Below, piece by piece: positions 48,963 to 57,038 of a stretch of DNA of 64,000 nt. The stretch is taken from NCBI RefSeq assembly GCF_021556475.1, contig NZ_JAKGBZ010000006.1:1-64000 (forward strand). Reading direction: 5' to 3'. The notes beneath the pieces were generated by a model. That model was not told the origin of the DNA. It searched no databases and was given only the letters and a program-made list of their open reading frames with translations. Position numbers and translations under genes: made by a program. How positions within the stretch are numbered: position 1 is the first letter of the stretch; every line of letters starts with the position of its first letter. Source of the DNA: Acidiphilium iwatense (lineage in GTDB: Bacteria > Pseudomonadota > Alphaproteobacteria > Acetobacterales > Acetobacteraceae).

Positions 48963-50533
48963 TCCATCACGGCCATCTCGTGCTTGTCGGCAGCCGGCGT
49001 TGCGGCCGGGGGCGGTTTGCGCATCAGCAGCAGGCAGAACACCGCCGGAATGCTGATGATCAGCATGAATTTGAACGCATCGAGAAAGGAAATGATTTGC
49101 GATTGGGTATCGATCATCGCGTTCAGCAAAGCGGCCCCCTGTTTCGTCGCCGGGTCGAGCATTTTTCCCACCGAACCGCCGACCTGAAGCATCCGGTCGA
49201 ACGGAGAGATGCTCTGGGAGATCGAGGCGTGGGAAACCTGCGCCATCTGCACCTGGACGGCTTCGGTGATCGAAATACCGACCGCCATGCCTACATTGCG
49301 GGTCAGGCTGAGCAGTGACGTGCCCTGGGTGCGCAGTCCGGGATCGAGCGTATAGAAGGCGACAACCTGCAACGGGGTGAACACGAAGCCGAGTCCGGCG
49401 CCCTGAACGATGATCGTTTCCAGCAGATAGGATTGCGGCGAACTCGGCAGCCACTGCATCATCATCCAGAACGAGACCAGAAGCAGCATGAAGCCGAGAA
49501 ACATCATGTAACGCGGATCGATCTTGTTCGACAGCCGCCCGGCGATCATCATCGCCGCCATGGTGCCGAACCCGCGCGGCGCCATGACCAGACCCGCCGC
49601 CTCGACCGGATAGTTGCCGAGTTTTTCCAGAAACGGCGGCATAAGGGTCGAGGATGACAGCAAGACCGAGCCCACCGCGAACATCGTGATCAGCCCGGCA
49701 TTCAAATTGCGGTCGCGGAACACGCCGCGCGGAATGAACGGGTTTTCGGCCGTGAACATGTGAACGACGAACAGATAAAGCCCGATGACCGCGAGCACCG
49801 CGAAAGTGATGATTTCGGTCGAGCCGAACCAGTCTTTTTCCTGGCCGCGATCGAGCATGATCTGCAGCGAGGCGAGGAACAGCGACAGCACACCGAAGCC
49901 GATCCAGTCGAAATGACCGGATGCCGGCCGTTTCGCGCGTTTCGGCATGAAGAAGACGAGCGCCAGGGTCGCGGCGATGCCGAACGGCAGGTTGACGAAG
50001 AAAACGTAGCGCCAGTTGTAGAAATAGGTCAGGTAGCCGCCCAGCGTGGGGCCGAGGATCGGCCCGATCATCACGCCGATGCCCCAGATCGCCATCGCCG
50101 AGCCGCGCTGTTCAACCGGGTAGATATCCAGCATGGTCGACTGGCTGAGCGGCACCAGGGCCGCGCCGAACACGCCCTGGAGCAGCCGGTCGGCCACCAT
50201 TTCCCCGAGCGAGGTCGCCACCCCGCACATCATCGACGTGATCGTGAAACCAATCAGGGAAATCAGGAAGATGTTCTTCCGGCCGAACCGCGTGGCGAGC
50301 CAGCCGACGGGTGCCGTCATGATCGCGGCCGCGATCACGTATGAGGTCAGGACCCAGGTGATCTCGTCATAGGACGCCGACAGCGAGCCCTGCATATAGG
50401 GCAGCGACACGTTGGCGATGGTCGCATCCAACGCCTGCATCAGCGTGCCGATCATGCACCCGACCGTGACGATCACGCGCGGCATGCCGCCGATCCGCAT
50501 GACCTCTTCTTTTGGGGCGTCCTGGCCGGCCAT
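48959..50533 (-). CDS. emrB: DHA2-family drug efflux MFS transporter
   Basis: This 524-residue, 14-segment drug/proton antiporter has the N-terminal VTVGCMIGTLMQALDATIANV with the DHA2 aspartate, GWLATRFGRKN between helices 2 and 3, and motif-C-like WGIGVMIGPILGPTLGG. It works with the EmrA-type fusion protein whose gene is 15 nt upstream. Substrates such as uncouplers or hydrophobic toxins are usual for the pair. Confidence 0.93.
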   Translation of the reverse strand: MAGQDAPKEEVMRIGGMPRVIVTVGCMIGTLMQALDATIANVSLPYMQGSLSASYDEITWVLTSYVIAAAIMTAPVGWLATRFGRKNIFLISLIGFTITSMMCGVATSLGEMVADRLLQGVFGAALVPLSQSTMLDIYPVEQRGSAMAIWGIGVMIGPILGPTLGGYLTYFYNWRYVFFVNLPFGIAATLALVFFMPKRAKRPASGHFDWIGFGVLSLFLASLQIMLDRGQEKDWFGSTEIITFAVLAVIGLYLFVVHMFTAENPFIPRGVFRDRNLNAGLITMFAVGSVLLSSSTLMPPFLEKLGNYPVEAAGLVMAPRGFGTMAAMMIAGRLSNKIDPRYMMFLGFMLLLVSFWMMMQWLPSSPQSYLLETIIVQGAGLGFVFTPLQVVAFYTLDPGLRTQGTSLLSLTRNVGMAVGISITEAVQVQMAQVSHASISQSISPFDRMLQVGGSVGKMLDPATKQGAALLNAMIDTQSQIISFLDAFKFMLIISIPAVFCLLLMRKPPPAATPAADKHEMAVME

Positions 50534-50548
50534 GATCCCGCGCCGCGA

Positions 50549-51664
50549 TCAGAACAGGTTGGAGAGTTTGTGCTGATGTCCGGTGATGATGGTGACTTCG
50601 GCACTCATGCCGTTGCGCAGCGCGAGATCCTTCGGCCCGCTCACCACGTTCACCCGCAGCGGAATCCGCTGCACCACCTTCACCCAGTTCCCCGACGAGT
50701 TCTGCGCCGGCAGGATCGAGAAACTCGATCCGCTTGCCGGTGAAATGCTCGCGACCACGCCGTGCCAGAGCTTGCCCGGATAGGCATCGACATGGATGCG
50801 CACCTTGTCGCCCGGCTTGACCCAGGTGAGCTGGGTTTCCTTGGGCTGCGAGCGGACCCAGACATCGCTCGACGACACGAGGCCGAACGCGGCGGTTCCG
50901 GCGGGAAGAAACATGCCGGGCTGCAGCTTCTCGGTTTCGGTCACCACACCGGCGAAAGGAGCGCGCACCACCGAATGGCGATAATTCAGCTCGGCGGTCG
51001 CCAGCGCCGCCGCCGCCGCCTTGTACTGGGGGGTGTCGCTGGCATGGATTTTCGCATTGCCCGACAGTTTCGCGAGATCCACGCCGGCTTGCGCCTCTTC
51101 GGCATCGAGCGTCGCTTCGGCGCCTTTCAGTTTGTATTTCGCATTGTCGTAATCGGCCTGGGTTACGCCGCCGCCATGCACCAGCGAGGCGTAGCGCCGG
51201 AAATTGATCCGGTCGTTTTCGACGATCGATTTCTGGACATCGATCTTGGCGAGCTGCGCCGCATAGCTTTTGCGCGCGCCGTTGATCTGCTGCCGGACCT
51301 GGGCGACGCGGGCTTTGGCCTGATCGATCGCGACGAGAAACCGCGACGGGTCGAGCCGGAACAGAACCTGTCCGGGCTTTACCGTTTCATGATCGTGAAC
51401 CTCGACTGTTCGTACCAAGCCGGGCACATCGGTGGAAAGCTGAACCCGCGCCGCCTTGACGTAAGTATCGGTGACCGACACCGATCCGCCGGTGAACAGC
51501 CAATAGAGCAATACCGCGAGCAGGATGACCAGAACGCCGCCCACCATGAGGACAGGGCGCAGAAGCTTGGAACGCCTGCCGGCCCGAGCGTCGGCGCGTG
51601 CTCTAGTCTCGCGTTCATCGGCTTCCCGCGCAACCGCGCTGGAGGCGGAACTCGTCTGGGACAT
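50549..51664 (-). CDS. emrA: EmrA-type membrane fusion protein
   Basis: This 371-residue HlyD-family adaptor has an N-terminal cytoplasmic segment, one membrane helix (about 38-60, VLMVGGVLVILLAVLLYWLF) and the TDTYVKAARVQLSTDVPG strand. A lipoyl half (HDHETVKPGQVLFRLDP), a coiled coil (about 110-200) and the second lipoyl half (VRAPFAGVVTETEKLQPGMFL) follow. It begins at an ATG overlapping the marR stop by one base and bridges EmrB to an outer-membrane channel not encoded here. Confidence 0.93.
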   Translation of the reverse strand: MSQTSSASSAVAREADERETRARADARAGRRSKLLRPVLMVGGVLVILLAVLLYWLFTGGSVSVTDTYVKAARVQLSTDVPGLVRTVEVHDHETVKPGQVLFRLDPSRFLVAIDQAKARVAQVRQQINGARKSYAAQLAKIDVQKSIVENDRINFRRYASLVHGGGVTQADYDNAKYKLKGAEATLDAEEAQAGVDLAKLSGNAKIHASDTPQYKAAAAALATAELNYRHSVVRAPFAGVVTETEKLQPGMFLPAGTAAFGLVSSSDVWVRSQPKETQLTWVKPGDKVRIHVDAYPGKLWHGVVASISPASGSSFSILPAQNSSGNWVKVVQRIPLRVNVVSGPKDLALRNGMSAEVTIITGHQHKLSNLF

Positions 51665-52149
51665 CAAACCATCTCCTGTTGGGCTTTGGTCGCCGCCTGA
51701 ATTTTCACGCTGCATTCGGGGGAGATCAGTGCTGCCTTCATGAGGATCAATCCCCTGATCATCGTGCGGATCGTTTCTGCGGGAAGATCGTGCGTGACCA
51801 CGGCCGCCACGGCGGCGCGCTGGGCGTCCACCTCGTGCAGGACCGGTTCGGCGGCGGGCTTCAGATGCAAGCGCCAGATGCGCCGGTCGTTCGGATCGGC
51901 CCGCCGCTCGACAAGGCCGCGTGCTTCGAGCCTGTCGGTCAGACGTGCCACGGTCATCGGCTCGACCTCGAGCAATTCGGCGAGATCCTTCTGGGACAAG
52001 CCCGGATGGCGGGCCAGTTTGAGCAGCATCGCCCATTGCGCGCGGTTCATGCCGTGCAGGCGCGCGCGCCGGTCGAGTTCGAGACGCATCGCGCGCGCGA
52101 CATCATGCAGCAGAAGCAGCAGATCGGGTTCGTTGGGAGGGGTATCCAT
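51664..52149 (-). CDS. MarR family transcriptional regulator
   Basis: This 161-residue winged-helix regulator has the DNA-binding part in LARHPGLSQKDLAELLEVEPMTVARLTDRLEARGLVERR (about 45-84), followed by the wing DPNDRRIWRLHL. First gene of the marR-emrA-emrB-maoC unit, it most likely represses the efflux genes until a phenolic or lipophilic ligand binds. The first 90 bp upstream hold its probable operator, but I see no clear palindrome. Confidence 0.92.
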   Translation of the reverse strand: MDTPPNEPDLLLLLHDVARAMRLELDRRARLHGMNRAQWAMLLKLARHPGLSQKDLAELLEVEPMTVARLTDRLEARGLVERRADPNDRRIWRLHLKPAAEPVLHEVDAQRAAVAAVVTHDLPAETIRTMIRGLILMKAALISPECSVKIQAATKAQQEMV

Positions 52150-52235
52150 CGCGGGAGAGATAATAAGGTGCGATACGAGTAAGCGCTACTGCCTCAGTGC
52201 TGCGTTTTCGGCAGGGTGGCCCCGCCGTGGCGGAG

Positions 52236-52916
52236 CTACCCGTGCAATGCTTGATGAAGCACCGGGATCGCGCCGGACAGCATGATCTGGGCGCCGATGC
52301 CGAGCAGCAGAAACGCCGCGAGCCGGGCGACAACGCGGCGGCCGGTGGGGCCGAGTATGGCGCCCAGCCGGTCGGCCGTGGCATAAGCCAGCCAGATGAT
52401 CAGCGCGAGGGCGATCGCGGCGAGGGACACGCCGGCGAAAAACAGTGCGAGCGGCGCGCCATAGTCCGCCGGGCGTTGGGTTCCGAGAGCGATGGCCACC
52501 GCGATCGTTCCCGGTCCAGTCGTGAAGGGTAAAGTGAGCGGAAAGAACGCGATGGCGGAAATGTCTTCGCCGGTTTCCTCGGCGGGCGCGGCCTGCGCCT
52601 GTTTGCGCTCCTCCTGCGCTTCGGGCGCCGACAGCATCTGATAGGCGCGCGCGGCGACCACGAGCCCGCCGGCGAGCCGGAGCGCGTTCAGGGAAATCCC
52701 GAAAAAATTCAGGATGTAGCTGCCGAACCAGAGGGAAACCAGCATCACCAGCGCGCTGTTCAATCCCACCCGCCGCGCCAGGACGAGCCGGTCGGCGTGG
52801 CTGCGCGCGCCGGTGACTTCGTTGAAGATGATCGCGCCACCCAGTGGATTGACGATCGAGAGCAGAGCGGGAAACGCGAGCAGAAACGCGGCCGATGCCG
52901 CGCCGAACACGCTCAC
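52236..52916 (-). CDS. MarC family integral membrane protein
   Basis: This 226-residue protein of the UPF0056/MarC family has about six hydrophobic helices, including LLSIVNPLGGAIIFNEV near the start, NALRLAGGLVVAARAYQML, and FFPLTLPFTTGPGTIAVAIAL. The start is a GTG at 52916 overlapping the stop of the M20 amidohydrolase (GTGA). The function of the family is unsettled; the old link to antibiotic resistance has been withdrawn for E. coli MarC. Confidence 0.9.
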   Translation of the reverse strand: MSVFGAASAAFLLAFPALLSIVNPLGGAIIFNEVTGARSHADRLVLARRVGLNSALVMLVSLWFGSYILNFFGISLNALRLAGGLVVAARAYQMLSAPEAQEERKQAQAAPAEETGEDISAIAFFPLTLPFTTGPGTIAVAIALGTQRPADYGAPLALFFAGVSLAAIALALIIWLAYATADRLGAILGPTGRRVVARLAAFLLLGIGAQIMLSGAIPVLHQALHG

Positions 52917-54082
52917 GCAGGCAGTTCCTGTTCGGCGATCGCCGCGAACAGGGCGCCGCCGATCGGCAGAATCGCATCGTTGAAGTCGTAGCGCGGATGA
53001 TGCAGCGGGATATTGCCTTTCTCAGGCTCGCTCTGGCCGATCCGAAAAAAACAGGCGGGCCGGGCCAGGGCGTAATAGGCGAAATCCTCGCCGCCCATGG
53101 AGGCGGGCAGGGTCGTCCGCACCCTGTCGGCCCCGACCACCGAGGCCGCGGCTATCGCCATTGCCTCCGCCATTGTCTGGTCGTTGACCACCGGCGGATA
53201 GCCGCGTGCATAGCTCACCTCAGCTTCGGTGTCCGACGCCGCCGCGAGGCCGCGCACCAGATCGGGGATTTCGCGCGCGAGCTGGTCCTGGATGTCGGGT
53301 CGCAGGGTTCGCACCGTTCCGCCCAGAATTGCCGTTTCGGGAATGACGTTATGGGCACTGCCAGCGTTGAAGGTGCAAATCGAGATCACCGCCGAATCGG
53401 TCGGCGCGACCCGCCGCGCGACGATGGTTTGCAGCCCGAGCACGATCTGCGCCCCGGCGACGATCGGGTCGATCGCCTGGTGCGGCCGCGCCGCGTGGCC
53501 GCCCTTGCCGGTCAGCCGGATCGTCAGCGTGTCGGAGGCCGCGTTCACCGTTCCCGGTGAGGCCGAGACCGTGCCTACCGGCAGGTTCGGGTCGTTATGG
53601 GCGCCGAATATCGCGTCGAACGGAAAACGGTCGAGCAGCCTGTCCTCGATCATCCGCGCAGCACCGCCGCCGCCTTCCTCGGCGGGCTGGAAGATGAAAT
53701 GCACCGTGCCGGAAAACCGGCGCGTCGTGGCGAGATAGCGTGCCGCGGCGAGCAGCATGGTGGTATGGCCGTCATGCCCGCAGCCATGCATCCGGCCTGG
53801 CGCTTGCGAGCGATGGTCGAACCCATTGGCTTCGTCCATTGGCAACGCATCCATATCGGCGCGGAGTGCGATCGCGCGATTGCCCGATCCGCAGCGCAGC
53901 GTACCGACCACGCCGGTGCCGCCGATCCCGGTGGCGACCTCGAGACCGAATTCGGCAAGATGTTCGGCAACCCGTGCGGCGGTGCGATGCTCTTGGTAGC
54001 CGAGTTCGGGATGGGCATGGAAATCGCGCCGCCAGGCGGTCAGCTCCGGGGTCCATTCGTGCAGCAACGGGTCGATGTTCAT
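52913..54082 (-). CDS. M20-family amidohydrolase (hippurate hydrolase-like)
   Basis: This 389-residue metal-dependent aminoacylase has RRDFHAHPELGYQEHRTA (N-terminal signature), ALRADMDALPMDE, the metal cluster GCGHDGHTTML (about 98-108), QPAEEGGGGA and a late MGGEDFAYY. Members hydrolyse N-acyl amino acids such as hippurate or indole-acyl conjugates. It overlaps marC by four bases and lies in the same transcript, upstream of it. Confidence 0.92.
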   Translation of the reverse strand: MNIDPLLHEWTPELTAWRRDFHAHPELGYQEHRTAARVAEHLAEFGLEVATGIGGTGVVGTLRCGSGNRAIALRADMDALPMDEANGFDHRSQAPGRMHGCGHDGHTTMLLAAARYLATTRRFSGTVHFIFQPAEEGGGGAARMIEDRLLDRFPFDAIFGAHNDPNLPVGTVSASPGTVNAASDTLTIRLTGKGGHAARPHQAIDPIVAGAQIVLGLQTIVARRVAPTDSAVISICTFNAGSAHNVIPETAILGGTVRTLRPDIQDQLAREIPDLVRGLAAASDTEAEVSYARGYPPVVNDQTMAEAMAIAAASVVGADRVRTTLPASMGGEDFAYYALARPACFFRIGQSEPEKGNIPLHHPRYDFNDAILPIGGALFAAIAEQELPA

Positions 54083-54150
54083 GAGGCTACCATATTGGAT
54101 TCCGCGCGGACTGCCATGTATTCAATCTTTAGGTAGAAGGCCGTAATTTG

Positions 54151-54179
54151 TTGCCGATTTCATGCGTGCTAAACATAAG
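54151..54179 (+). promoter_or_regulatory. Candidate promoter for the small secreted protein
   Basis: TTGCCG (54151-54156) and CATAAG (54174-54179) are separated by 17 bp, in an AT-rich segment about 105 bp before the ATG at 54285. Each box matches 4 of 6 consensus bases. The call is tentative. Confidence 0.3.
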
Positions 54180-54284
54180 TCTTAGGCCGCGATCGCGGCT
54201 TCTGTCTCCGGTCTGAAGCGTCCATGTCTCGGGGCGAGCAGGAAATCCCCCTGCGATATCGCGTAAATCTAAGGAATCGTTCCG

Positions 54285-54488
54285 ATGACCAAAACCACTC
54301 GGGTAATCGTTCTTCTTGCCGGTCTTGGCGTAGCTGCGCCAATGATCGCCAGCGCGGCGCCGTTCTTCACGCCGCACGCCAAGCTGGTTCAGGAAATCAA
54401 CCAGTCTTACGGCACGCAGTTCAAGGTGCCGGGCCAGAGTGCCCACATGGCCGCGGCGCCGCACAAGGTCACGCCGCACAAGGGTTGA
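54285..54488 (+). CDS. Small secreted protein
   Basis: I do not recognise this 67-residue protein. The first 25 residues are a clear Sec signal peptide (MTKTTRVIVLLAGLGVAAPMIASA, cleavage after ASA expected). The mature part of about 42 residues (FFTPHAKLVQEINQSYGTQF then a His/Pro/Ala-rich end HMAAAPHKVTPHKG) is basic and without cysteines. AAGGA lies 10 nt before the ATG. It stands alone and is followed directly by the 97-bp hairpin repeat that acts as its terminator. Confidence 0.7.
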   Translation: MTKTTRVIVLLAGLGVAAPMIASAAPFFTPHAKLVQEINQSYGTQFKVPGQSAHMAAAPHKVTPHKG

Positions 54489-54502
54489 ATTCGATTCGAC
54501 GC

Positions 54503-54599
54503 AGAGCGTGATGACTTTCAGTCGATCGCGCTCTGGTCTTTGTTTGAGCGAGCAATTTCATGGCTTTACGGGTCGCTTCGCGATTCCGCTTAAAGCCAT
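54503..54599. repeat. Dispersed 97-bp double-hairpin repeat, copy 2
   Basis: It matches 91 of 97 positions of the copy at 141-237. The first stem AGAGCGTGAT/GTCGCGCTCT-like is retained (AGAGCG with CGCTCT), and the second stem ATGGCTTT/AAAGCCAT is perfect. It fills the gap between two convergent small-protein genes, 14 nt after the stop of the left gene and 3 nt from the stop of the right gene. It therefore probably ends both transcripts. Confidence 0.85.
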
Positions 54600-54602
54600 G
54601 CT

Positions 54603-54905
54603 TTAATATTTGGATTGCCAAAATCCGGCGGCCTTGGCGGCGTCCATGCAGCTATAGGCACCGAACCTGGTATGGCCGAACCAGCGCGATTTCTGGGTAT
54701 GAAACACCACGCCGTGGGTGTTGACCCAGACCACCGGGCTCGATCCGCAAGATGATTTCGCGGCGGCAAGGGTCTTGAATTCCTTGCCCCGTAATTTTGC
54801 CGGATCGGCATGATCGTGTTTTTTTGGCTTGGCGTTCGCCGCCATCCCTTGGGCGGCGGCGAGCGACATCCCGATGGCGACAAGTCCCGCAACGGCCAGT
54901 TTCAT
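54603..54905 (-). CDS. Small secreted protein with conserved Trp/Gly motif
   Basis: This 100-residue protein has a signal peptide (MKLAVAGLVAIGMSLAAAQ, cleavage near residue 24) and a charged linker (KPKKHDHADPAKLRGKE). The compact C-terminal motif VVWVNTHGVVFHTQKSRW continues with FGHTRFGAYSCMDAAKAAGF. Short domains with this WVNT ... H ... G-T ... G-x-Y-x-x-x-x-A-A-x-x-G layout occur in other secreted proteins of proteobacteria, function unknown. Two cysteines (SSCGSS and YSCMDA) may form a disulfide. GGAG precedes the ATG. It lies downstream of the secreted phosphoesterase gene on the same strand. Confidence 0.75.
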   Translation of the reverse strand: MKLAVAGLVAIGMSLAAAQGMAANAKPKKHDHADPAKLRGKEFKTLAAAKSSCGSSPVVWVNTHGVVFHTQKSRWFGHTRFGAYSCMDAAKAAGFWQSKY

Positions 54906-54998
54906 GTTTTTGCTCCGCAATGCCGATCCGTGCTGGAACGGTAACGAAGAGTGCTACGATCGCCATATGCACGTCAAGGTTGAACTCTCTTTTGGCGA

Positions 54999-56942
54999 TC
55001 AACTCCTGGTCGGATCGGTTTTCGGGCGCGGGTTGAAATCGGCCGGGATCGGATTCGGAATGCGCAACTGCACGTTGGTCGGCACGATCCCGATCATCTT
55101 GCAATCGGCGCCGGTTTGCGCCGGCAATTCGGTGGTCCAGGCAGCCGGCACCATCGCATAGGAAGCGGGCAGGGGTTTCGCCTTGCCGTCCAGCCTTGCC
55201 GGGTCGAAGGCGGAAAACAGATTGGTCACGTCCGGCGTTTCGGCGTCGAACGGGCCCATGTATTTCTGTCCAAACCTTTTCTCGCCGATTTCCCGGCCCT
55301 TCTGTTCGTCCGGCAGAGTGGCCAGCGGCGGCAGGTGGAATACCGCATCGACGAATTTCACCACCGAGGCCTGGCTGCCGATCGCGTGCGACACGGTATG
55401 TACCCGCGCATAGGGCGAGATCACCAGGAACGGCACCCGCGGCCCGTCGCTGAGCACGGTACCGTCCGGCGCCTTGGCGAGTTCCGGCGGCGGCACGTGA
55501 TCGTAATCGCCCTCGGAATCGTCCCAGGTGATGATGATCGCGGCATGAGCCCAGTATCGGCTCCGTGCGATGGCGTTGATCGCGCGGGCCAGCATCGCCT
55601 CGCTGATCTCGGCATCCGAATAGCCCGGATGATCGTCGTCGCCGAGGAACTTGCGCTGCACCGCCGGATCGGGATCGGCCGGCTTCATCCCGAATCCATT
55701 GATGTAGCCGCCTTTCACATAGAATACGCCGCCTTCCGCCGGCAGCGTGCCGTCCTTCACCGCCGCGAAGAAATCGCGCAGCCCGCCCATATCCGCCGCC
55801 ATTTTCGGGTTGTTGGCGATGTAGCCGAAATATTGCGGGCCGTTATGGTGGGTGATGTAGGAGGCGTGAACCCCTTCCGCGTCCTTCGGGCCGAGATCGC
55901 CGGGAACCGGCTTCGACGAATAGCCTTCCTCGAACCAGCGCCAGGCGATCTTGTGCCGGTCGAGATGCTGGATGAACGCCACGTCCTTGCCGACATCGGC
56001 GAGATCGGTCTTCGGGTTAAGATCGTGGCTGGTTTTTGCCTTGACCGCTCCGCCGGCGGTGGTCAGCGCCAGCGTCGCATAGGTCTGGTTGAGCTGGACC
56101 TTGCCCGGCCCGTCATGCGCGTAGTCGCGCGGGTTATAGGGCACGAGCCTGTGGTGGAACGGGTCTTCGCGCGAGCCCCAGAGCGGGTCGATATCGGCAT
56201 CGACCGGCTCGCCCGGCTGGTTCACGCTCGTCCAGGCTTCGTGCGGGTGCAGCGCCCATTGGGTCAGGCCGGTCTGCGCCGCGAAGATCGACAGATTGCC
56301 GGGGGTGGACGGGCCGACCATGTCCTGGAACATGTGATCCATCAGCACGAACCGATCGGCATAGCGCCAGAGGATCGGGATCGTGTCGCAATCCTCGTGC
56401 GCCATGGCGAGTTCGCCCATCTGCTTGGCCTTGAGCGAGGGTGTCGCGCCGGATGTCCAGTATTTCTTCTCCTCGATCAGCGCGAAGCGATTCATCTCCG
56501 CATGGCCGTTCACGATATGCATTTTCGCGAACATGATCGGGTGGGAATGGTCGATATCGTCGGTATCGGCGGCGAATTGCTTCGGCCCGATCCCGAAAGG
56601 CCGGATCGTCTCGACCTTGCCGGACACGCCGATGATTTTCTGGGTAAAGCCCGGCGTATCGGAAGCCGGCTGCGAATAGAGCCCGTCCGCGCCCGGATAG
56701 GTGCCGAAATAGGAATCGAAGGATCGATTTTCCTGATACAGGACGAACACGTATTTGATGCGATGCCGGATCAGGCTCGCTATCTGCGCGGTGGAAAGTC
56801 GCGGTTCCCGCGACGGCTTGAGCGAATAGGGCAATGCCGCTTTTGGCGCCGGCGCCTCGATGGCGGGGTTCGCCAGTACTGTCGCGGGTGCCAGCAGGGC
56901 CGTCGAAAGCAACAAGGGTAGGACAAAGCGGCGAGCCGTCAT
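54999..56942 (-). CDS. Secreted phosphoesterase, phospholipase C / acid phosphatase family (PF04185)
   Basis: This 647-residue exported enzyme has a signal peptide over about 1-25 (RFVLPLLLSTALLAPATVLA). The catalytic domain shows the family start IKYVFVLYQENRSFDSYFGTYPG with the metal/nucleophile region ENRSFD, then HSHPIMFAKM, MDHMFQDMVGPSTPGN and the C-terminal metal site ITWDDSEGDYDHVPPP. These match AcpA-type acid phosphatases and phosphatidylcholine-type phospholipases C; substrate preference is not fixed by sequence. AGGAGA lies close before the ATG. Confidence 0.92.
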   Translation of the reverse strand: MTARRFVLPLLLSTALLAPATVLANPAIEAPAPKAALPYSLKPSREPRLSTAQIASLIRHRIKYVFVLYQENRSFDSYFGTYPGADGLYSQPASDTPGFTQKIIGVSGKVETIRPFGIGPKQFAADTDDIDHSHPIMFAKMHIVNGHAEMNRFALIEEKKYWTSGATPSLKAKQMGELAMAHEDCDTIPILWRYADRFVLMDHMFQDMVGPSTPGNLSIFAAQTGLTQWALHPHEAWTSVNQPGEPVDADIDPLWGSREDPFHHRLVPYNPRDYAHDGPGKVQLNQTYATLALTTAGGAVKAKTSHDLNPKTDLADVGKDVAFIQHLDRHKIAWRWFEEGYSSKPVPGDLGPKDAEGVHASYITHHNGPQYFGYIANNPKMAADMGGLRDFFAAVKDGTLPAEGGVFYVKGGYINGFGMKPADPDPAVQRKFLGDDDHPGYSDAEISEAMLARAINAIARSRYWAHAAIIITWDDSEGDYDHVPPPELAKAPDGTVLSDGPRVPFLVISPYARVHTVSHAIGSQASVVKFVDAVFHLPPLATLPDEQKGREIGEKRFGQKYMGPFDAETPDVTNLFSAFDPARLDGKAKPLPASYAMVPAAWTTELPAQTGADCKMIGIVPTNVQLRIPNPIPADFNPRPKTDPTRS

Positions 56943-57038
56943 CGAATTCTCCTGTCGATCTGTATCTTCCATGACCGAACCGATCGTCTCACGGAAGATC
57001 GCCGCGATGAAGTTTCGATGACAGGCCGCGCGCCTGAA

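Noticed and set aside
54491-54602. A short coding frame inside the second copy of the hairpin repeat
   Set aside because: The sequence is the non-coding repeat seen also at 141-237; pairing, not codons, is conserved between the copies.
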